A DNA stretch of 64,000 nucleotides from Rhizobium sp. ARZ01 (GCF_014851675.1 NZ_JACVAE010000003.1:558001-622000), one strand, 5' to 3'. Shown: positions 17,131 to 27,507, counted from the stretch's first letter. The notes: generated by a model not told the origin, from the letters alone. A program made the numbers and translations.

Positions 17131-17676
17131 ATGCAGGTAGTGCGCGGAAAGAAGATCGAAACACTTTACAGCGCTGAGCAGATTGCCAGGCGCAATGCCG
17201 AGATGGCCGCCGCAATCAAGGCCGGTCCGACCCACGATCTTCTCGTCATCTCGATCCTGAAGGGTTCCTTCATCTTCGCGGCTGATCTGATTCGTGCGAT
17301 GCATGCCACGGGCCTTGCACCGGAGGTCGAGTTTGTGACGCTATCCAGCTATGGCAAGGGCACAAAGTCGCAGGGCGTGAAGATCGTCAAGGATATCGAC
17401 AGCGATGTGCATGGCCGGGACATCTTGCTGATCGACGATATTCTCGAATCTGGCCGCACGCTGCACTTCGCCAAGGAACTGTTGCTTGAACGCGGAGCGC
17501 GCCACGTCACGATCGCTGTTCTGCTCGACAAGAGCGTGAAGCGTGAAATGGATCTGGAGGCCGACTATGTCGGCTTCGAGTGCCCGGATCACTTCGTCGT
17601 CGGCTATGGGATGGATGCGGCTTACGCCTTCCGTGAACTGCCTTTCGTCGGTGTCGTTACAGGTGACGCCGAGTAG
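17131..17676 (+). CDS. hpt: Hypoxanthine phosphoribosyltransferase
   Basis: The 181-residue purine-salvage enzyme converts hypoxanthine or guanine plus PRPP to IMP or GMP. The PRPP-binding motif DILLIDDILESGRTL, the SILKGSFIFAADLIRA loop and SSYGKGTKSQGVKIV are diagnostic. I place the start at 17131 (MQVVRGKKIETLYSAEQIA), where known homologues begin and where GGAGCAGG lies nine bases upstream; ATGs at 17116 and 17053 are in-frame alternatives. cpdR follows 136 bases downstream. Confidence 0.92.
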   Translation: MQVVRGKKIETLYSAEQIARRNAEMAAAIKAGPTHDLLVISILKGSFIFAADLIRAMHATGLAPEVEFVTLSSYGKGTKSQGVKIVKDIDSDVHGRDILLIDDILESGRTLHFAKELLLERGARHVTIAVLLDKSVKREMDLEADYVGFECPDHFVVGYGMDAAYAFRELPFVGVVTGDAE

Positions 17677-17812
17677 GCACGTCGCATTTCCCTCTTCGCC
17701 GTTTACCGATCGCAAACGAAACTCTGGTCATGTCTGAGCTTCGACAATGGCAACGGGTGGCGCGATCCGGTGCCCCACGGACAAAGCCGCAAGGCGGCTC
17801 GAAGAGGACACC

Positions 17813-18172
17813 ATGGCGAGAATTCTAATCACCGAAGACGAGGATTCGCTTCGCATTTTCGTTGCGCGGGCACTGCGGCTCGATGGGCACGACACGGTGG
17901 AGGCCGCCGACGGTGCGCAAGGGCTCGAGACCTTGTCGGAAGGCGGATTCGACCTGCTTTTGTCGGATATCCGCATGCCGGTGATGGACGGAATCGAACT
18001 TGCCCACAAGGCAGCTGACGCCCATCCGAACCTTAAGATTCTGCTGATGACCGGCTATGCCGAGCAGCGCGAACGCGCGGAAGATCTCGCCGAGAAAATC
18101 ATCGACGTCGTCGCAAAGCCCTTCAGTCTGCCGGACATCCGCACTGCCGTCGCCCGCGCTCTGGCGGCTTGA
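17813..18172 (+). CDS. cpdR: CpdR-type single-domain response regulator
   Basis: The 119-residue protein is only a receiver domain: acidic pocket around E8-D9-E10, phosphoacceptor D52 (LLLSDIRMP), T80 and K102 (VAKPFSLPDIR). It matches the CpdR family, which, when unphosphorylated, directs ClpXP to degrade cell-cycle proteins and is controlled by the CckA-ChpT phosphorelay in alphaproteobacteria. The LLMTGYAEQRERAEDL block is typical of rhizobial CpdR1. ATG at 17813 follows GAAGAGGA. It lies after hpt with a gap, so probably has its own promoter. Confidence 0.85.
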   Translation: MARILITEDEDSLRIFVARALRLDGHDTVEAADGAQGLETLSEGGFDLLLSDIRMPVMDGIELAHKAADAHPNLKILLMTGYAEQRERAEDLAEKIIDVVAKPFSLPDIRTAVARALAA

Positions 18173-18180
18173 AGAAAGGC

Positions 18181-18204
18181 GGCGGGGTAGTGCTTATCCC
18201 CGCC
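18181..18204. terminator. Hairpin between convergent cpdR and TIGR02302 gene
   Basis: GGCGGGG and CCCCGCC form a 7-bp stem with a 10-base loop in the 58-base gap between two convergent genes. On the minus strand the sequence after the stem is GCCTTTCTTC, moderately T-rich. Likely a bidirectional terminator. Confidence 0.45.
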
Positions 18205-18230
18205 CTTGATCCGGTCGAGCGCATTGAACA

Positions 18231-20840
18231 TCAATTGATGCCCAGCAGGCGCTCGAGATAATTGCGCTCCATCACCGGCGCATTGCCGGTTCCGAGGCGG
18301 CGGCGGATTTCATCCAGGATCTCGCGCGCCCGCTGGATATCGATCTCCTCGGGTACGCGGGTACGGCCGTCATAGTCCGGACCTTGTGCGCTGTCCGGAC
18401 GTTCCCGCCCAAGTGGATCACGGCCGGCCTGGTTCATCTGCGGCTGACCCTCACCCGGTCCCCCCGGCGACATGGCCTGCATTTGGCTCATCATGTCCTG
18501 CGCCCCCTGGCGCAGCGCTTCAAGCGCCCGGCCCTGGCTTCCGACGGCAGGTTCGCCTTCCCCCTTGCCAAGGGATTCGGAGGCGCCTTTCATCTCGCGA
18601 CCAGCCTCGCCAAAGCCCTTGCCGGGATCGATGCCCATTTCCTTGAGGCTTTTCTGCAACTCGCCAAGCTGTTTGCCAAGCGCATCCTGCTCGGCCTTCA
18701 GGTCCTTCAGGGCCTGGCGCAGTTCTTCCGCGGTCATCTTGTCAGTCGGGGAGTTGCCGGGCTGTTGTTCGTTGCCCTGGTCGCCTGGTTGATCGAATAG
18801 CTCATCTTCGCCCGGCAAGGGCTCGCCGAATTGCTGCAGGCGTTCCTGCAGCGCTTGATCGAAGTTGAAGGTCTGGTCCATCAGTTTCTGCTGGTCCTGC
18901 ATCAGCCTGCCGAGCTTGTCCATCTGCTGGCGCATCGCGTCTGACTGCTGGCCCTGTTGCTGCTGTTGCGGTCGGCCCGCCTGCAGGTTGTTCAGCATGC
19001 GTTGCATTTCGGCAAGAAGCTGCCGGGCCTGGTCCTTTGCGCCTGAGCGGGCCAGATTCTCGATCTGGTCCATCATCCGTTCCAGGTCCTGCTGACGCAG
19101 GATCTGGCCTTGCTGCGCATGCTGCTGCATCTGGCCGTTCTTTTCGGCCTGGCGCGCCAGTTCCTGCATGTAGGCCTGCATGGCTTCGCGCAGTTCCTGC
19201 ATCAGCTTGGCGATTTCCTCGTCGGGTGCATTGCGCTCAAGTGCGTCGGACAGGGCCTGCTGTGCCTCGCGCAGGCGTCGGTCGGCGAGCGAGAGATTGC
19301 CGTCCTCGATGCCAAGAGCGATCTCCCACAAATAGTCCGCCGTCTCGCGCAACTGATCGTCGTTGCGGGCGAGCTTCATGCGCTCCTGAGCCGACTTGAT
19401 CAGCAGGAAATGTGTGAGGTTGGGGATCGTCTCCTCCGGCCGCAGCATCAGCGCTTCGCTGAGCGTGATTGCGCGCGGCAACTGATTGGCATCAAGCGCA
19501 AACGTCTGCCGTTGCTCGGCGACCGCTGCGGCAAGCGGCTCAAAGAAGACCTTCGCCGGCAGGATCATTTCCTGCGGCTGGCTGCGCCCTTCCTGCCCGG
19601 CGGCATCGCGAGCGACCAGGGTTATTCGTACCCGCTTTCCAGCCAGCGGGTGCTCGGTGAGATTGCGGCTTGTCGTGCCCTTTGCGTCACGGGCGTTCCG
19701 TCGCGGCAGGTCAAGACGATAGTCCGGCAGCGGATAGAGCGGCCGTGCGTCCTTGGCGGGCGGCTCAACCGGAATGATCTCGGCATGCGCGTCCTGGATG
19801 CCGTAGTCGTCCTTGGCGATGAAGCTGACTTCCAGCGCGGAAGCTGCGGTCTTTCGCGGCAGGCCGTTGAAGGCGATCTCGGGCACGCGATCCGGGATGA
19901 TGTTGAAGGTCCACTGGCGCCCGTCAAGCGTCAATGTCCCGTCCTTGACGATCTTGAAGTGCAGCGTCTTGGGCAGGCTCGTTTCTGGCGGTGCTTCCTG
20001 AATGGCATCGGTGGCTACTTTGTCCGACGGCTGCCCGGCCTCCTTGGGCCGAATCGCCACGGCTTCCTCGCCCTCAGGCTTGTAGGAAACGCTGTCATCG
20101 CCGCTACCGCCGGTAATGCGCACCGTCAGTTCGCTGAACTGGGGAATGCGCTGCGGATCGTTGTTCACCTCGGTGGTGCCGGTCAGGAAGATCGGCGCGC
20201 GACCGGTATGGGCGGGCGGCGTCACCCACGCATCGATGCGAATGTCGGGCTTATCCGCCGACGGCTGTCTGACCGTTACGATATCGGACAGAAGTCCGGC
20301 CCGATTGGAATAGGAAAAGGCAAAGGCGACAGCCAGGAGAAGCATCGGTATGGCGCGAAGGCCGTAGCGGTCGTGGCGGGCGATATCGGGGCGCGGAAAG
20401 CCGGTCTGAAGAGCGCCGATCATGCGGGCCATGCGTGCCTGGTGCTCACGCCAGAGTGCATCGGCCACCGGCCCGCCGCGGACCGGGCGGTCGGCTTGAA
20501 CCCGTATTGCTTGATGAACGAGGTCGTTTCGTTCTTCCAGCATACGGTCGGCCCGGTCGACCTGCGGCCAAACGGAATGCCTGAGCCGAGCCACGAGCAA
20601 GACAAGCCCGATCCCGAAAGCGGCAAGGGTGGCGACGTGCAGCCATGCGGGCGCATGTCGGAAATAGCCAAACCATGTCAGCGCGAGCAAACTCGCCACG
20701 AGCAGGATTAGGGGCAGTAGTTTCGGGAGAATGCTTTCGGTGAAGAGAACTGCGCGCGCCAGAACACGCTTGCGGTTCAGCCGCGCGGCGAGATTGTCGC
20801 CATGTTCCCTGCCGGAGGCGTAATTCGCGTCTTCGTGCAT
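18231..20840 (-). CDS. TIGR02302 family (DUF4175) membrane protein
   Basis: The 869-residue protein has two hydrophobic segments near the N-terminus (ESILPKLLPLILLVASLLALTWF and WLHVATLAAFGIGLVLLVARL), a third around ALRAIPMLLLAVAFAFSY, then a long extracytoplasmic region. Residues about 580-830 are rich in Gln, Glu and Met with coiled-coil character (QMQQHAQQGQILRQQ; LKDLKAEQDALGKQLGELQKSLKEMG). This is the TIGR02302/DUF4175 family of alphaproteobacteria, function unknown. The start at 20840 is preferred because GAGG lies five bases before it; an upstream ATG lacks a site. It is followed on the same strand side by lysA's operon upstream. Confidence 0.87.
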   Translation of the reverse strand: MHEDANYASGREHGDNLAARLNRKRVLARAVLFTESILPKLLPLILLVASLLALTWFGYFRHAPAWLHVATLAAFGIGLVLLVARLRHSVWPQVDRADRMLEERNDLVHQAIRVQADRPVRGGPVADALWREHQARMARMIGALQTGFPRPDIARHDRYGLRAIPMLLLAVAFAFSYSNRAGLLSDIVTVRQPSADKPDIRIDAWVTPPAHTGRAPIFLTGTTEVNNDPQRIPQFSELTVRITGGSGDDSVSYKPEGEEAVAIRPKEAGQPSDKVATDAIQEAPPETSLPKTLHFKIVKDGTLTLDGRQWTFNIIPDRVPEIAFNGLPRKTAASALEVSFIAKDDYGIQDAHAEIIPVEPPAKDARPLYPLPDYRLDLPRRNARDAKGTTSRNLTEHPLAGKRVRITLVARDAAGQEGRSQPQEMILPAKVFFEPLAAAVAEQRQTFALDANQLPRAITLSEALMLRPEETIPNLTHFLLIKSAQERMKLARNDDQLRETADYLWEIALGIEDGNLSLADRRLREAQQALSDALERNAPDEEIAKLMQELREAMQAYMQELARQAEKNGQMQQHAQQGQILRQQDLERMMDQIENLARSGAKDQARQLLAEMQRMLNNLQAGRPQQQQQGQQSDAMRQQMDKLGRLMQDQQKLMDQTFNFDQALQERLQQFGEPLPGEDELFDQPGDQGNEQQPGNSPTDKMTAEELRQALKDLKAEQDALGKQLGELQKSLKEMGIDPGKGFGEAGREMKGASESLGKGEGEPAVGSQGRALEALRQGAQDMMSQMQAMSPGGPGEGQPQMNQAGRDPLGRERPDSAQGPDYDGRTRVPEEIDIQRAREILDEIRRRLGTGNAPVMERNYLERLLGIN

Positions 20841-20983
20841 CAGTCCTCGCATGCCTGCAGGCCCGTTCGGGCGCCAGCGTCGCGAAGAGGATAGCATCCT
20901 TTGTGGCCAAGGCGAGGGCGCGCTCGAAAACGTGATCGTTTTCCCGCGCCGTCGTCGCGTCTGTAAGGCCGCTCAGGGTCCGC

Positions 20984-22252
20984 TCAGGCCAGCCAGCCGG
21001 GTACGGAGTCGAGGCCGATCAGGTCTTCGTAGGTGAGACGAGGGCGAACGACGTGGAAGCGGTCTCCCTTGACCAGGACCTCCGGCACCAGCAGGCGGGA
21101 ATTGTAGGTTCCGGCCTGCACAGCCCCATAAGCGCCAGCCGATCCGACCGCGATCAGGTCGCCGGGCTTGGGCATCGCCATCTCGCGGTCCAAAGCCAGA
21201 TAGTCGCCGGTCTCGCAGACGGGACCCACGACGTCGGCGCGGATGCGCGGGGCATTTGCCGCCGAAATCACCACGGGTCTGATCTCGTGCCAAGCCTCGT
21301 AGAGCGTCGGGCGGATCAGGTCGTTCATGGCCGCATCGACGATGACGAAGGTCTTCTCTCCGCCGTCCTTCACATAGATAACTTCAGTGACCAGGATGCC
21401 GGCATTGCCGACGATCAGACGACCGGGCTCGGTGACGATCTTGCAATCGAGACCCTTGAGTTCTTTCTTGACGATCTCCGCATAGGCGTCCGGCAGCGGC
21501 GGCGGGGAGTTGTCGCTCTTGTACGGAATGCCAAGACCGCCGCCGACATCGACGTGATCGATCGTGTGGCCATCGGCGCGCAGCGTGTGCACCAGTTCGC
21601 GCAGCAGACGAAAGGCATCCTCGAAGGGCTGCAGTTCGGTGATCTGGCTGCCGATGTGCATATCGATGCCGGTCACCTTGATACCCGGCAGCTTCGCCGC
21701 ATGGGCATAGACAGCGCGTGCGCGCTCCCAGGAGATGCCGAACTTGTTCTCCTTCTTGCCCGTCGAGATCTTGGCGTGCGTGCGTGCGTCGACGTCCGGA
21801 TTGATGCGGAACGAGACGTGCGCCTGCTTGCCTGCCTTGACGGCGCGAGTATTCAAAACTTCGAGCTCCGGCTCGGATTCGACGTTGAAGCAATAGATCC
21901 CCGCCTCGAGGCCGAGGTCCATTTCGCGGACCGTCTTGCCAACGCCGGAGAACATGATGCGCGAAGCCGGGATGCCGGCAGCAAGCGCGCGTCGCAATTC
22001 ACCTTCGGAAACGACGTCCACACCCGCACCGAGCCGCGCGAGCGTTTTCAGCACGGCCTGGTTCGAGTTCGCTTTCATCGCATAGCAGACGAGCGCATCG
22101 ATGCCGTCGAACGCCTTGGAAAAGACCTTGAAGTGACGCTCGAGCGTTGCTGTCGAATAGCAATAGAAGGGCGTGCCGACCGCCTTGGCGATCTCGGGAA
22201 CGGGTACATCCTCGGCGAAGAGAACGCCGTCACGATATTCGAAGTGGTTCAC
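20984..22252 (-). CDS. lysA: Diaminopimelate decarboxylase
   Basis: The 422-residue PLP enzyme decarboxylates meso-diaminopimelate to L-lysine, the last step of lysine synthesis. K60 in YAMKAN is the PLP Schiff-base lysine. HIGSQI, GGGLGIPY, EPGRLIVGNAG and GPVCETGDYLA are the family's binding and catalytic motifs. It is the last gene of argH-lptM-lysA, the conserved order in rhizobia and many proteobacteria; lptM ends 12 bases upstream. Length and motifs are complete. Confidence 0.96.
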   Translation of the reverse strand: MNHFEYRDGVLFAEDVPVPEIAKAVGTPFYCYSTATLERHFKVFSKAFDGIDALVCYAMKANSNQAVLKTLARLGAGVDVVSEGELRRALAAGIPASRIMFSGVGKTVREMDLGLEAGIYCFNVESEPELEVLNTRAVKAGKQAHVSFRINPDVDARTHAKISTGKKENKFGISWERARAVYAHAAKLPGIKVTGIDMHIGSQITELQPFEDAFRLLRELVHTLRADGHTIDHVDVGGGLGIPYKSDNSPPPLPDAYAEIVKKELKGLDCKIVTEPGRLIVGNAGILVTEVIYVKDGGEKTFVIVDAAMNDLIRPTLYEAWHEIRPVVISAANAPRIRADVVGPVCETGDYLALDREMAMPKPGDLIAVGSAGAYGAVQAGTYNSRLLVPEVLVKGDRFHVVRPRLTYEDLIGLDSVPGWLA

Positions 22253-22264
22253 GTGTCTTATCCG

Positions 22265-22453
22265 TCAGAGGAGGGCATCGAGAATAAAGGGCTTGTCCTC
22301 GACGACCTGTTTCTTTGTATCCTTGCCCGCACTCGCCTTCGATGCAGGTGCAGCTCCCGGAGGATCAAGGTCGCCCTTGCGACCGCAGGCCGCGATCACC
22401 GTCGCCGAAAGAACAAGGACGAGGGCCAGCCTGGCAGTGGTCTTCAGTGTCAT
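22265..22453 (-). CDS. lptM: LptM-like small lipoprotein
   Basis: The 62-residue peptide has a lipoprotein signal (MTLKTTARLALVLVLSATVIAAC) with lipobox VIAAC, followed by GRKGDLDPP, the LptM/YifL signature CGxKGxLxxP. In E. coli LptM helps oxidative maturation of the LptD-LptE LPS translocon at the outer membrane. Position between argH and lysA is the conserved context. The start at 22453 is chosen because it gives a normal signal peptide; an ATG at 22495 would add a hydrophilic extension. Confidence 0.82.
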   Translation of the reverse strand: MTLKTTARLALVLVLSATVIAACGRKGDLDPPGAAPASKASAGKDTKKQVVEDKPFILDALL

Positions 22454-22569
22454 GCGGGTTCGCGGCTCCGAAAGCGATCGATGGTTGTGAAACACTTAGC
22501 AGAAGCGGGGCCTGTTTGTGCACCCCGATTCTTCTGATGATTCATGCAAGGGGATTGATCGGTCGACCG

Positions 22570-23973
22570 TCAGTTGCGTGACCGCCACCACACGATCTGC
22601 TGGCGCACGTTGGACGGTGCGGTGCCGCCGAAGGAAGTGCGGCTTGCGACCGATGCTTCCACGGTCAGCACGTCATAGACCTTGTCGGTAATGGCAGGAT
22701 TGATTGCCTGCAGGTCGGCGAGCGGCAGTTCGGCCAGCTCGCAGCCCTTCTGCTCGGCGAGTGCAACGGCACGGCCGGTGACGTGATGGGCGTCGCGGAA
22801 GGGAAGGCCGGCTTCGCGCACCAGCCAGTCGGCAAGATCGGTTGCAGTTGAATAACCGGAACCGGCCGCTGCCTTCATTCGATCGGTACGAACAGTCATG
22901 TCGCGCACCATGCCGGTCATTGCGGCAATCGCCAACTCCAGGCTCTCGGCGGCGTCGAACACCTGCTCCTTGTCTTCCTGCATGTCCTTGGAATAGGCGA
23001 GCGGCAACCCCTTCATTACGGTGAGGAGCGCAACAAGCGAGCCGTTGATGCGACCGGTCTTGGCGCGCACCAGCTCGGCGGCATCCGGGTTCTTCTTCTG
23101 CGGCATGATCGAGGAACCGGTCGAGAAGGCATCAGACAACCGGATGAAGCCGAATTGTGGCGTCGACCAGATGACGATTTCTTCCGCCAGCCGCGATAGG
23201 TGCGTGGCGGCGATCGCTGCGATCGACAGGAACTCCAGCGCGAAGTCGCGGTCGGAAACCGTGTCGATCGAATTGCGGGTCGGCTCGCGGAAGCCCAGTG
23301 CCTTGGCGGTCATGTGGCGGTCGATCGGGAAGCCGGTGCCGGCAAGAGCGGCGGCGCCGATCGGGCTTTCGTCCATGTGCTCGATCGCGTGGCGAACGCG
23401 CTGGCGGTCACGGCCGAACATCTCGACATAGGCCATGCAATGATGCCCGAAGGTGACCGGCTGGGCCGTCTGCAGGTGGGTAAAGCCGGGCATGACGGTA
23501 TCGGCATGCTCCTCGGCGCGATCGAGGAAGGCGGCGATCAGCGCACTGAGCATCTTCTCTGTTTTTTGCAGCTCTTCCTTCACCCAGAGACGGAAATCGA
23601 GCGCCACCTGATCGTTGCGCGAGCGCGCGGTGTGCAGGCGGCCTGCGGCCGGGCCGATCAGGGTGGCAAGCCGGGCCTCCACGTTCATGTGGATGTCCTC
23701 GAGCTTGCGGGAGAATTCGAAGGTACCGCTTTCGATCTCCTTCAGCACCGTTTCCAGCCCTGCGACAATCTTGTCCTTGTCTTCGGCAGAAATGATGCCT
23801 TGATGGGCCAGCATGGTCGCGTGCGCGATCGAGCCGCGGATGTCTTGGGCATAGAGCTTCTTGTCGAAGCCGATGGAGGCGTTTATCTCCTCCATGATCG
23901 CGTCCGGGCCCGATGCGAAACGGCCGCCCCACATCTGGTTCGAAGATTGGGTCTCAGATTTTGCGTCAGCCAT
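22570..23973 (-). CDS. argH: Argininosuccinate lyase
   Basis: The 467-residue enzyme splits argininosuccinate to arginine and fumarate, the last arginine-synthesis step. It belongs to the fumarase/aspartase superfamily: signature [12 protein letters not shown], with [18 protein letters not shown] and [16 protein letters not shown]. The start at 23973 ([20 protein letters not shown]) matches the family and has AGGATAGG upstream. A longer reading upstream is Pro/Ala-rich noise overlapping tlpA. It is divergent from tlpA with only 25 bases between the two start codons. Confidence 0.96.
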   Translation of the reverse strand: MADAKSETQSSNQMWGGRFASGPDAIMEEINASIGFDKKLYAQDIRGSIAHATMLAHQGIISAEDKDKIVAGLETVLKEIESGTFEFSRKLEDIHMNVEARLATLIGPAAGRLHTARSRNDQVALDFRLWVKEELQKTEKMLSALIAAFLDRAEEHADTVMPGFTHLQTAQPVTFGHHCMAYVEMFGRDRQRVRHAIEHMDESPIGAAALAGTGFPIDRHMTAKALGFREPTRNSIDTVSDRDFALEFLSIAAIAATHLSRLAEEIVIWSTPQFGFIRLSDAFSTGSSIMPQKKNPDAAELVRAKTGRINGSLVALLTVMKGLPLAYSKDMQEDKEQVFDAAESLELAIAAMTGMVRDMTVRTDRMKAAAGSGYSTATDLADWLVREAGLPFRDAHHVTGRAVALAEQKGCELAELPLADLQAINPAITDKVYDVLTVEASVASRTSFGGTAPSNVRQQIVWWRSRN

Positions 23974-23998
23974 GGGATTGCCTATCCTGGAGAATGAA

Positions 23999-24679
23999 AT
24001 GACAGTCGAGAAGAAGCCAGGCCGCCCGGCCTCCAAGCTGATCGCAGTGGCCGCGCTTGCCGGCATTCTTGCCGGTGCGGCAGCGGTATACGTGATGGAG
24101 AGCCAGTCTGGCAATGGCGGCGGTGCCGTGGCCGGGGCCGGCGGCCAGTGCGAAGCGGCAAAGGGTAAGGCGGCGGGACTGACGCCGTTCCTGAAGGGAC
24201 AGGTTGCCGCCATGATGGCTGCGGATCAGCCGCGACCGCTACCGGCGCTTGCCTTCAACGGACCGGACGGCAAGCCACGCACGATCGCCGACTTTTCCGG
24301 CAAGACATTGCTCGTCAATCTCTGGGCGACCTGGTGTGTGCCATGCCGTGAAGAAATGCCGGCTTTGAATGCCTTGCAGAAGGAGCTCGGAAGCGACCGC
24401 TTCGAAGTCGTCGCCATCAACATCGACACCGGCTCGGACGAAAAACCGAAAACCTTCCTCGACGAAACCGGGGTCCACGCTCTTGCCTACTACCGCGACA
24501 GCTCCATGGGCGTCTTCAATGCGCTGAAGAAGGAAGGCCTCGCCTTCGGTTTGCCGGTGACGCTTCTGATGGACGACAAGGGTTGCATGATCGGCGCCAT
24601 GAATGGTCCGGCCGTATGGGACAGCGAGGATGCGAAGGCGCTGATCCGGGCCGCCGTCCCGGTCGCGCCGGCTTCGTGA
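23999..24679 (+). CDS. tlpA: TlpA family thiol:disulfide interchange protein
   Basis: The 226-residue protein has an N-terminal membrane anchor (residues about 13-33) and a periplasmic thioredoxin fold with active site W-C113-V-P-C116 and the cis-Pro region GLPVTLLMD. In Bradyrhizobium, TlpA reduces the CuA site factor ScoI and is needed for cytochrome oxidase assembly. A second Cys (C51, GQCEAAKG) and the DDKGCMIG Cys are also typical of TlpA. The ATG follows GGAGAATGAA. It is divergent from argH; the pairing tlpA-argH is conserved in rhizobia. Confidence 0.93.
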   Translation: MTVEKKPGRPASKLIAVAALAGILAGAAAVYVMESQSGNGGGAVAGAGGQCEAAKGKAAGLTPFLKGQVAAMMAADQPRPLPALAFNGPDGKPRTIADFSGKTLLVNLWATWCVPCREEMPALNALQKELGSDRFEVVAINIDTGSDEKPKTFLDETGVHALAYYRDSSMGVFNALKKEGLAFGLPVTLLMDDKGCMIGAMNGPAVWDSEDAKALIRAAVPVAPAS

Positions 24680-24689
24680 TGGATGCAAT

Positions 24690-25712
24690 TCAGCCGGCCG
24701 CGTAGACGCGCGGTCGGCGGATATCGAGAAAACCCCGCTCGCCTTTCTTGTGCGGAAACTCGGGTGCGGTGTCGAACTCGATCGACTGGCCGCCGGTGGT
24801 CTTTGCGAGGACGCGGCGCGAATCCGGCCGGTCGAGAACGCGCACGATTTGTGCGGGCACGCCTTGTCCATCCTCGCGCCAGGCGACATCAGCCGGGCGG
24901 AAGAGCAGGTCGGCCGGACCGTCCAGTAGATCCGGTGCGTCGAAAGGCACGTCCTGCACAAAGGCCTTGCCGTCGCGCACGGTCGCCGGCAGGGCGTTGG
25001 CGTCACCGAGGAATTTCATCACGAAAGCGTTCTCCGGGCTGCGGCAGACCGCCTCGGGCGTTCCCTCCTGCACGATATTGCCCTTATCGAGGATGACGAC
25101 CCGATCGGCGAGATCGAGCGCCTCTTCCTGGTCGTGGGTGACGAACAGCGTTGTGATGCCGAGTTCGTCGTGGATCTTGCGCAGCCAGCGGCGAAGGTCG
25201 CGACGGACATTGGCGTCGAGGGCGCCGAACGGCTCGTCGAGCAGCAGTACGCGCGGATCGACGGCAAGCGCGCGGGCGAGCGCCACGCGCTGGCGCTGAC
25301 CGCCGGAAATCTGGCCGGGGAAGCGGTCGCCGAGACCGGAGAGTTGCACCAGTGCCAGCAGTTCCTCGACCCGCTCGCGGATCGCCTCGGCCGAGCGCTT
25401 CACCTTGGACACTTTCATGCCGAAGGCGATGTTTTCGGCCACGGTCATGTGCGGGAACAGCGCATAATGCTGGAAGACGAAGCCGACGCCGCGGTCGCGT
25501 ACCGGAATGTCTGTCGCGTCATCGTTGCCGAAGTAGATGTGGCCGTCATCGGCATATTCGAGGCCGGCGACCATGCGCAGGATCGTCGTCTTGCCGGAGC
25601 CGGAGGGGCCGAGCAGGGCCACCAGTTCGCCACTGCCGATATCGAGCGACACGCCATGGACGGCACGGAAGGTGTCGAAGGTCTTGACGACGTTGTCGAG
25701 ACGGATTTTCAA
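24690..25712 (-). CDS. cysA: Sulfate/thiosulfate ABC transporter ATP-binding protein
   Basis: The 340-residue CysA energises sulfate import. It has Walker A GPSGSGKT (G35-T42), signature [15 protein letters not shown], Walker [13 protein letters not shown], and a C-terminal TOBE-type domain. The start codon is TTG at 25712, overlapping the cysW stop (TTGA), with GGAGG eight bases upstream, so translation is coupled. It is last of the sbp-cysT-cysW-cysA operon and converges with tlpA, ten bases apart. Confidence 0.95.
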   Translation of the reverse strand: MKIRLDNVVKTFDTFRAVHGVSLDIGSGELVALLGPSGSGKTTILRMVAGLEYADDGHIYFGNDDATDIPVRDRGVGFVFQHYALFPHMTVAENIAFGMKVSKVKRSAEAIRERVEELLALVQLSGLGDRFPGQISGGQRQRVALARALAVDPRVLLLDEPFGALDANVRRDLRRWLRKIHDELGITTLFVTHDQEEALDLADRVVILDKGNIVQEGTPEAVCRSPENAFVMKFLGDANALPATVRDGKAFVQDVPFDAPDLLDGPADLLFRPADVAWREDGQGVPAQIVRVLDRPDSRRVLAKTTGGQSIEFDTAPEFPHKKGERGFLDIRRPRVYAAG

Positions 25713-26605
25713 GGCTTGACCTCCGAAATTGTATCATTGCCGGCAAGCGTTGCCGGGCGCGAGCGGCGTCCTGCACCTTGTCGTTCCAGAAGCACTTTCA
25801 CGACCAGCGTGACGAGCGCCAGCGTCGCGAGGATCGAGGCTGCAGCGAAGGCGCCGACGGCATCGTAGTCGTGATAGAGCAGTTCGATGTGCAGCGGCAG
25901 CGTGTTGGTCTGGCCGCGAATGTTGCCGGAGACGACCGAGACCGCGCCGAATTCGCCCATCACGCGCGAATTGCAGAGCACGACGCCATAGAGCAGTGCC
26001 CATTTGATGTTCGGCAACGTCACCGAGAAGAAGGTGCGCCATGCGCTTGCCCCAAGCGATGTTGCTGCTTCTTCAAGATCGCGCCCCTGCGCCTGCATGA
26101 GCGGGATCAACTCACGCGCGACGAAAGGGGCTGTGACGAACATGCTGGCCAGCACGATGCCGGGCAGGGCGAACATGATCTTGATCTCTGCCGTTTCCAA
26201 TACCGGACCGAACAGGCCCTGCAGGCCGTAGACGAAGAGATAGGAGACGCCCGCGACGATCGGCGAGACGGAGAACGGGATCTCGATGACGATCGTCAGA
26301 AGTCGCTTGCCGATGAAATCATGCTTGGTGATCGCCCACGCAGCGGCGATGCCGAATGCGGTATTGATGGGAACCGCAATCAGTGCCGTCAGCACGGTCA
26401 GCATGATCGCGTGCAGCGTGTCCGGCTCGGCGATGGCGGCGGCGAAGTAGGGCAAGCCCTTGGAGAAGGCCTGCACGCCGATCACCATTAGCGGCGCCAC
26501 GATGATGATGGCGACGAAGAACAGCACCACCGCAAGCAGGGTGCGCCGGAAGCGGGGAGCATCGCCGATGCGGGGTGGACGGCGGCCGGAAAAATGCGGT
26601 CTCAT
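25709..26605 (-). CDS. cysW: Sulfate ABC transporter permease CysW
   Basis: The 298-residue inner-membrane permease has six transmembrane helices and the cytoplasmic coupling loop [30 protein letters not shown] typical of BPD permeases. Further family blocks are [36 protein letters not shown] and LGASA. It pairs with CysT to form the sulfate channel. Four bases separate it from cysT and its stop overlaps cysA. Confidence 0.95.
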   Translation of the reverse strand: MRPHFSGRRPPRIGDAPRFRRTLLAVVLFFVAIIIVAPLMVIGVQAFSKGLPYFAAAIAEPDTLHAIMLTVLTALIAVPINTAFGIAAAWAITKHDFIGKRLLTIVIEIPFSVSPIVAGVSYLFVYGLQGLFGPVLETAEIKIMFALPGIVLASMFVTAPFVARELIPLMQAQGRDLEEAATSLGASAWRTFFSVTLPNIKWALLYGVVLCNSRVMGEFGAVSVVSGNIRGQTNTLPLHIELLYHDYDAVGAFAAASILATLALVTLVVKVLLERQGAGRRSRPATLAGNDTISEVKP

Positions 26606-26609
26606 CGGA

Positions 26610-27488
26610 TCAGTTTCTTACCGTGTAGCGGAGGGCGCGCGCCTGCATGAGGTTGGTGACGGCGAGCATCAGGAATGCGGCAATCAGCATGACCGAGGCG
26701 ATCGCGGCGGAAGCCGGATAGTCGTATTCCTCGAGCCGAATGAAGGCGAGGAGTGCTGTGATCTCCGTCGAGAAAGGCTGGTTGCCGGCGATGAAGATGA
26801 TCGCGCCGAATTCGCCGAGGCTGCGGGCGAAGGACAGGGATACACCGGCCAGCAGTGCCGGCGTCAGCAGCGGCAACACGACGCGCATAAAAATCGACAG
26901 GTCGCTGCCGCCAAGTGTTTGGCCGGCCTCCTCGAGCGCCGGATCGAGTTCCTCCAGCACCGGCTGCACGGTGCGCACGATGAAGGGCAGGCTGGTGAAG
27001 GCCATGGCGATCATGATGCCGAGCGGTGTGTAGGCCACCTTGATGCCGAGCGTCGACAGCGGCGCACCGAACCAGCCATTCGTGGCAAAGAGCGTCGTCA
27101 AGGAAATACCGGCGACGGCGGTCGGCAAGGCAAAGGGCAGATCGACCAGCGCATCAATAATGCGCCGGCCGGGGAAGCGGTAGCGCACCAGCGTCCAGGC
27201 GAGCGCGAGCCCGAAGAAGAGATTGAAGATCGTTGCCGCAAGCGCGCAGGAAACGGTCACGAGGTAGCTTGCGACCGCACGATCGGAGGAGACAATGCGC
27301 CAATAGTCGGCCGGGCCGAGGCTTGCCGCCTTGAACACCAGGGCTGCCAGCGGCAGCACGATGATGATCGCGGCATAGACCAGCGTAATCCCGAGAGACA
27401 GGGGGAGACCCGGCAGTACGCGCCGTTTCACGATATTTGTCTTTTTCGCAGCAAGAAGACCGGCGGGATTTTTCGCCCGCCTGCCCAT
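26610..27488 (-). CDS. cysT: Sulfate ABC transporter permease CysT
   Basis: The 292-residue permease has six helices, ALVDLPFALPTAVAGISLTTLF and the EAA loop EEAGQTLGGSDLSIFMRVVLPLLTPALLAG. I use the ATG at 27488 (MGRRAKNPAG); an ATG at 27521 (MATAEAHEE) overlaps the end of sbp and would give a coupled start, so the first 11 residues are uncertain. Longer in-frame sequence upstream lies inside sbp and is not real. Second gene of the sulfate operon. Confidence 0.93.
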   Translation of the reverse strand: MGRRAKNPAGLLAAKKTNIVKRRVLPGLPLSLGITLVYAAIIIVLPLAALVFKAASLGPADYWRIVSSDRAVASYLVTVSCALAATIFNLFFGLALAWTLVRYRFPGRRIIDALVDLPFALPTAVAGISLTTLFATNGWFGAPLSTLGIKVAYTPLGIMIAMAFTSLPFIVRTVQPVLEELDPALEEAGQTLGGSDLSIFMRVVLPLLTPALLAGVSLSFARSLGEFGAIIFIAGNQPFSTEITALLAFIRLEEYDYPASAAIASVMLIAAFLMLAVTNLMQARALRYTVRN

Positions 27489-27507
27489 TGCTGTTTCTTC
27501 GTGTGCT

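Noticed and set aside
19110..20711. 533-codon open frame on the plus strand
   Set aside because: Antisense to the conserved TIGR02302 gene; composition is that of a frame shadow.
21053..22537. 494-codon plus-strand frame across lysA and lptM
   Set aside because: Antisense to lysA, which has every catalytic motif; no ribosome site and no family match.
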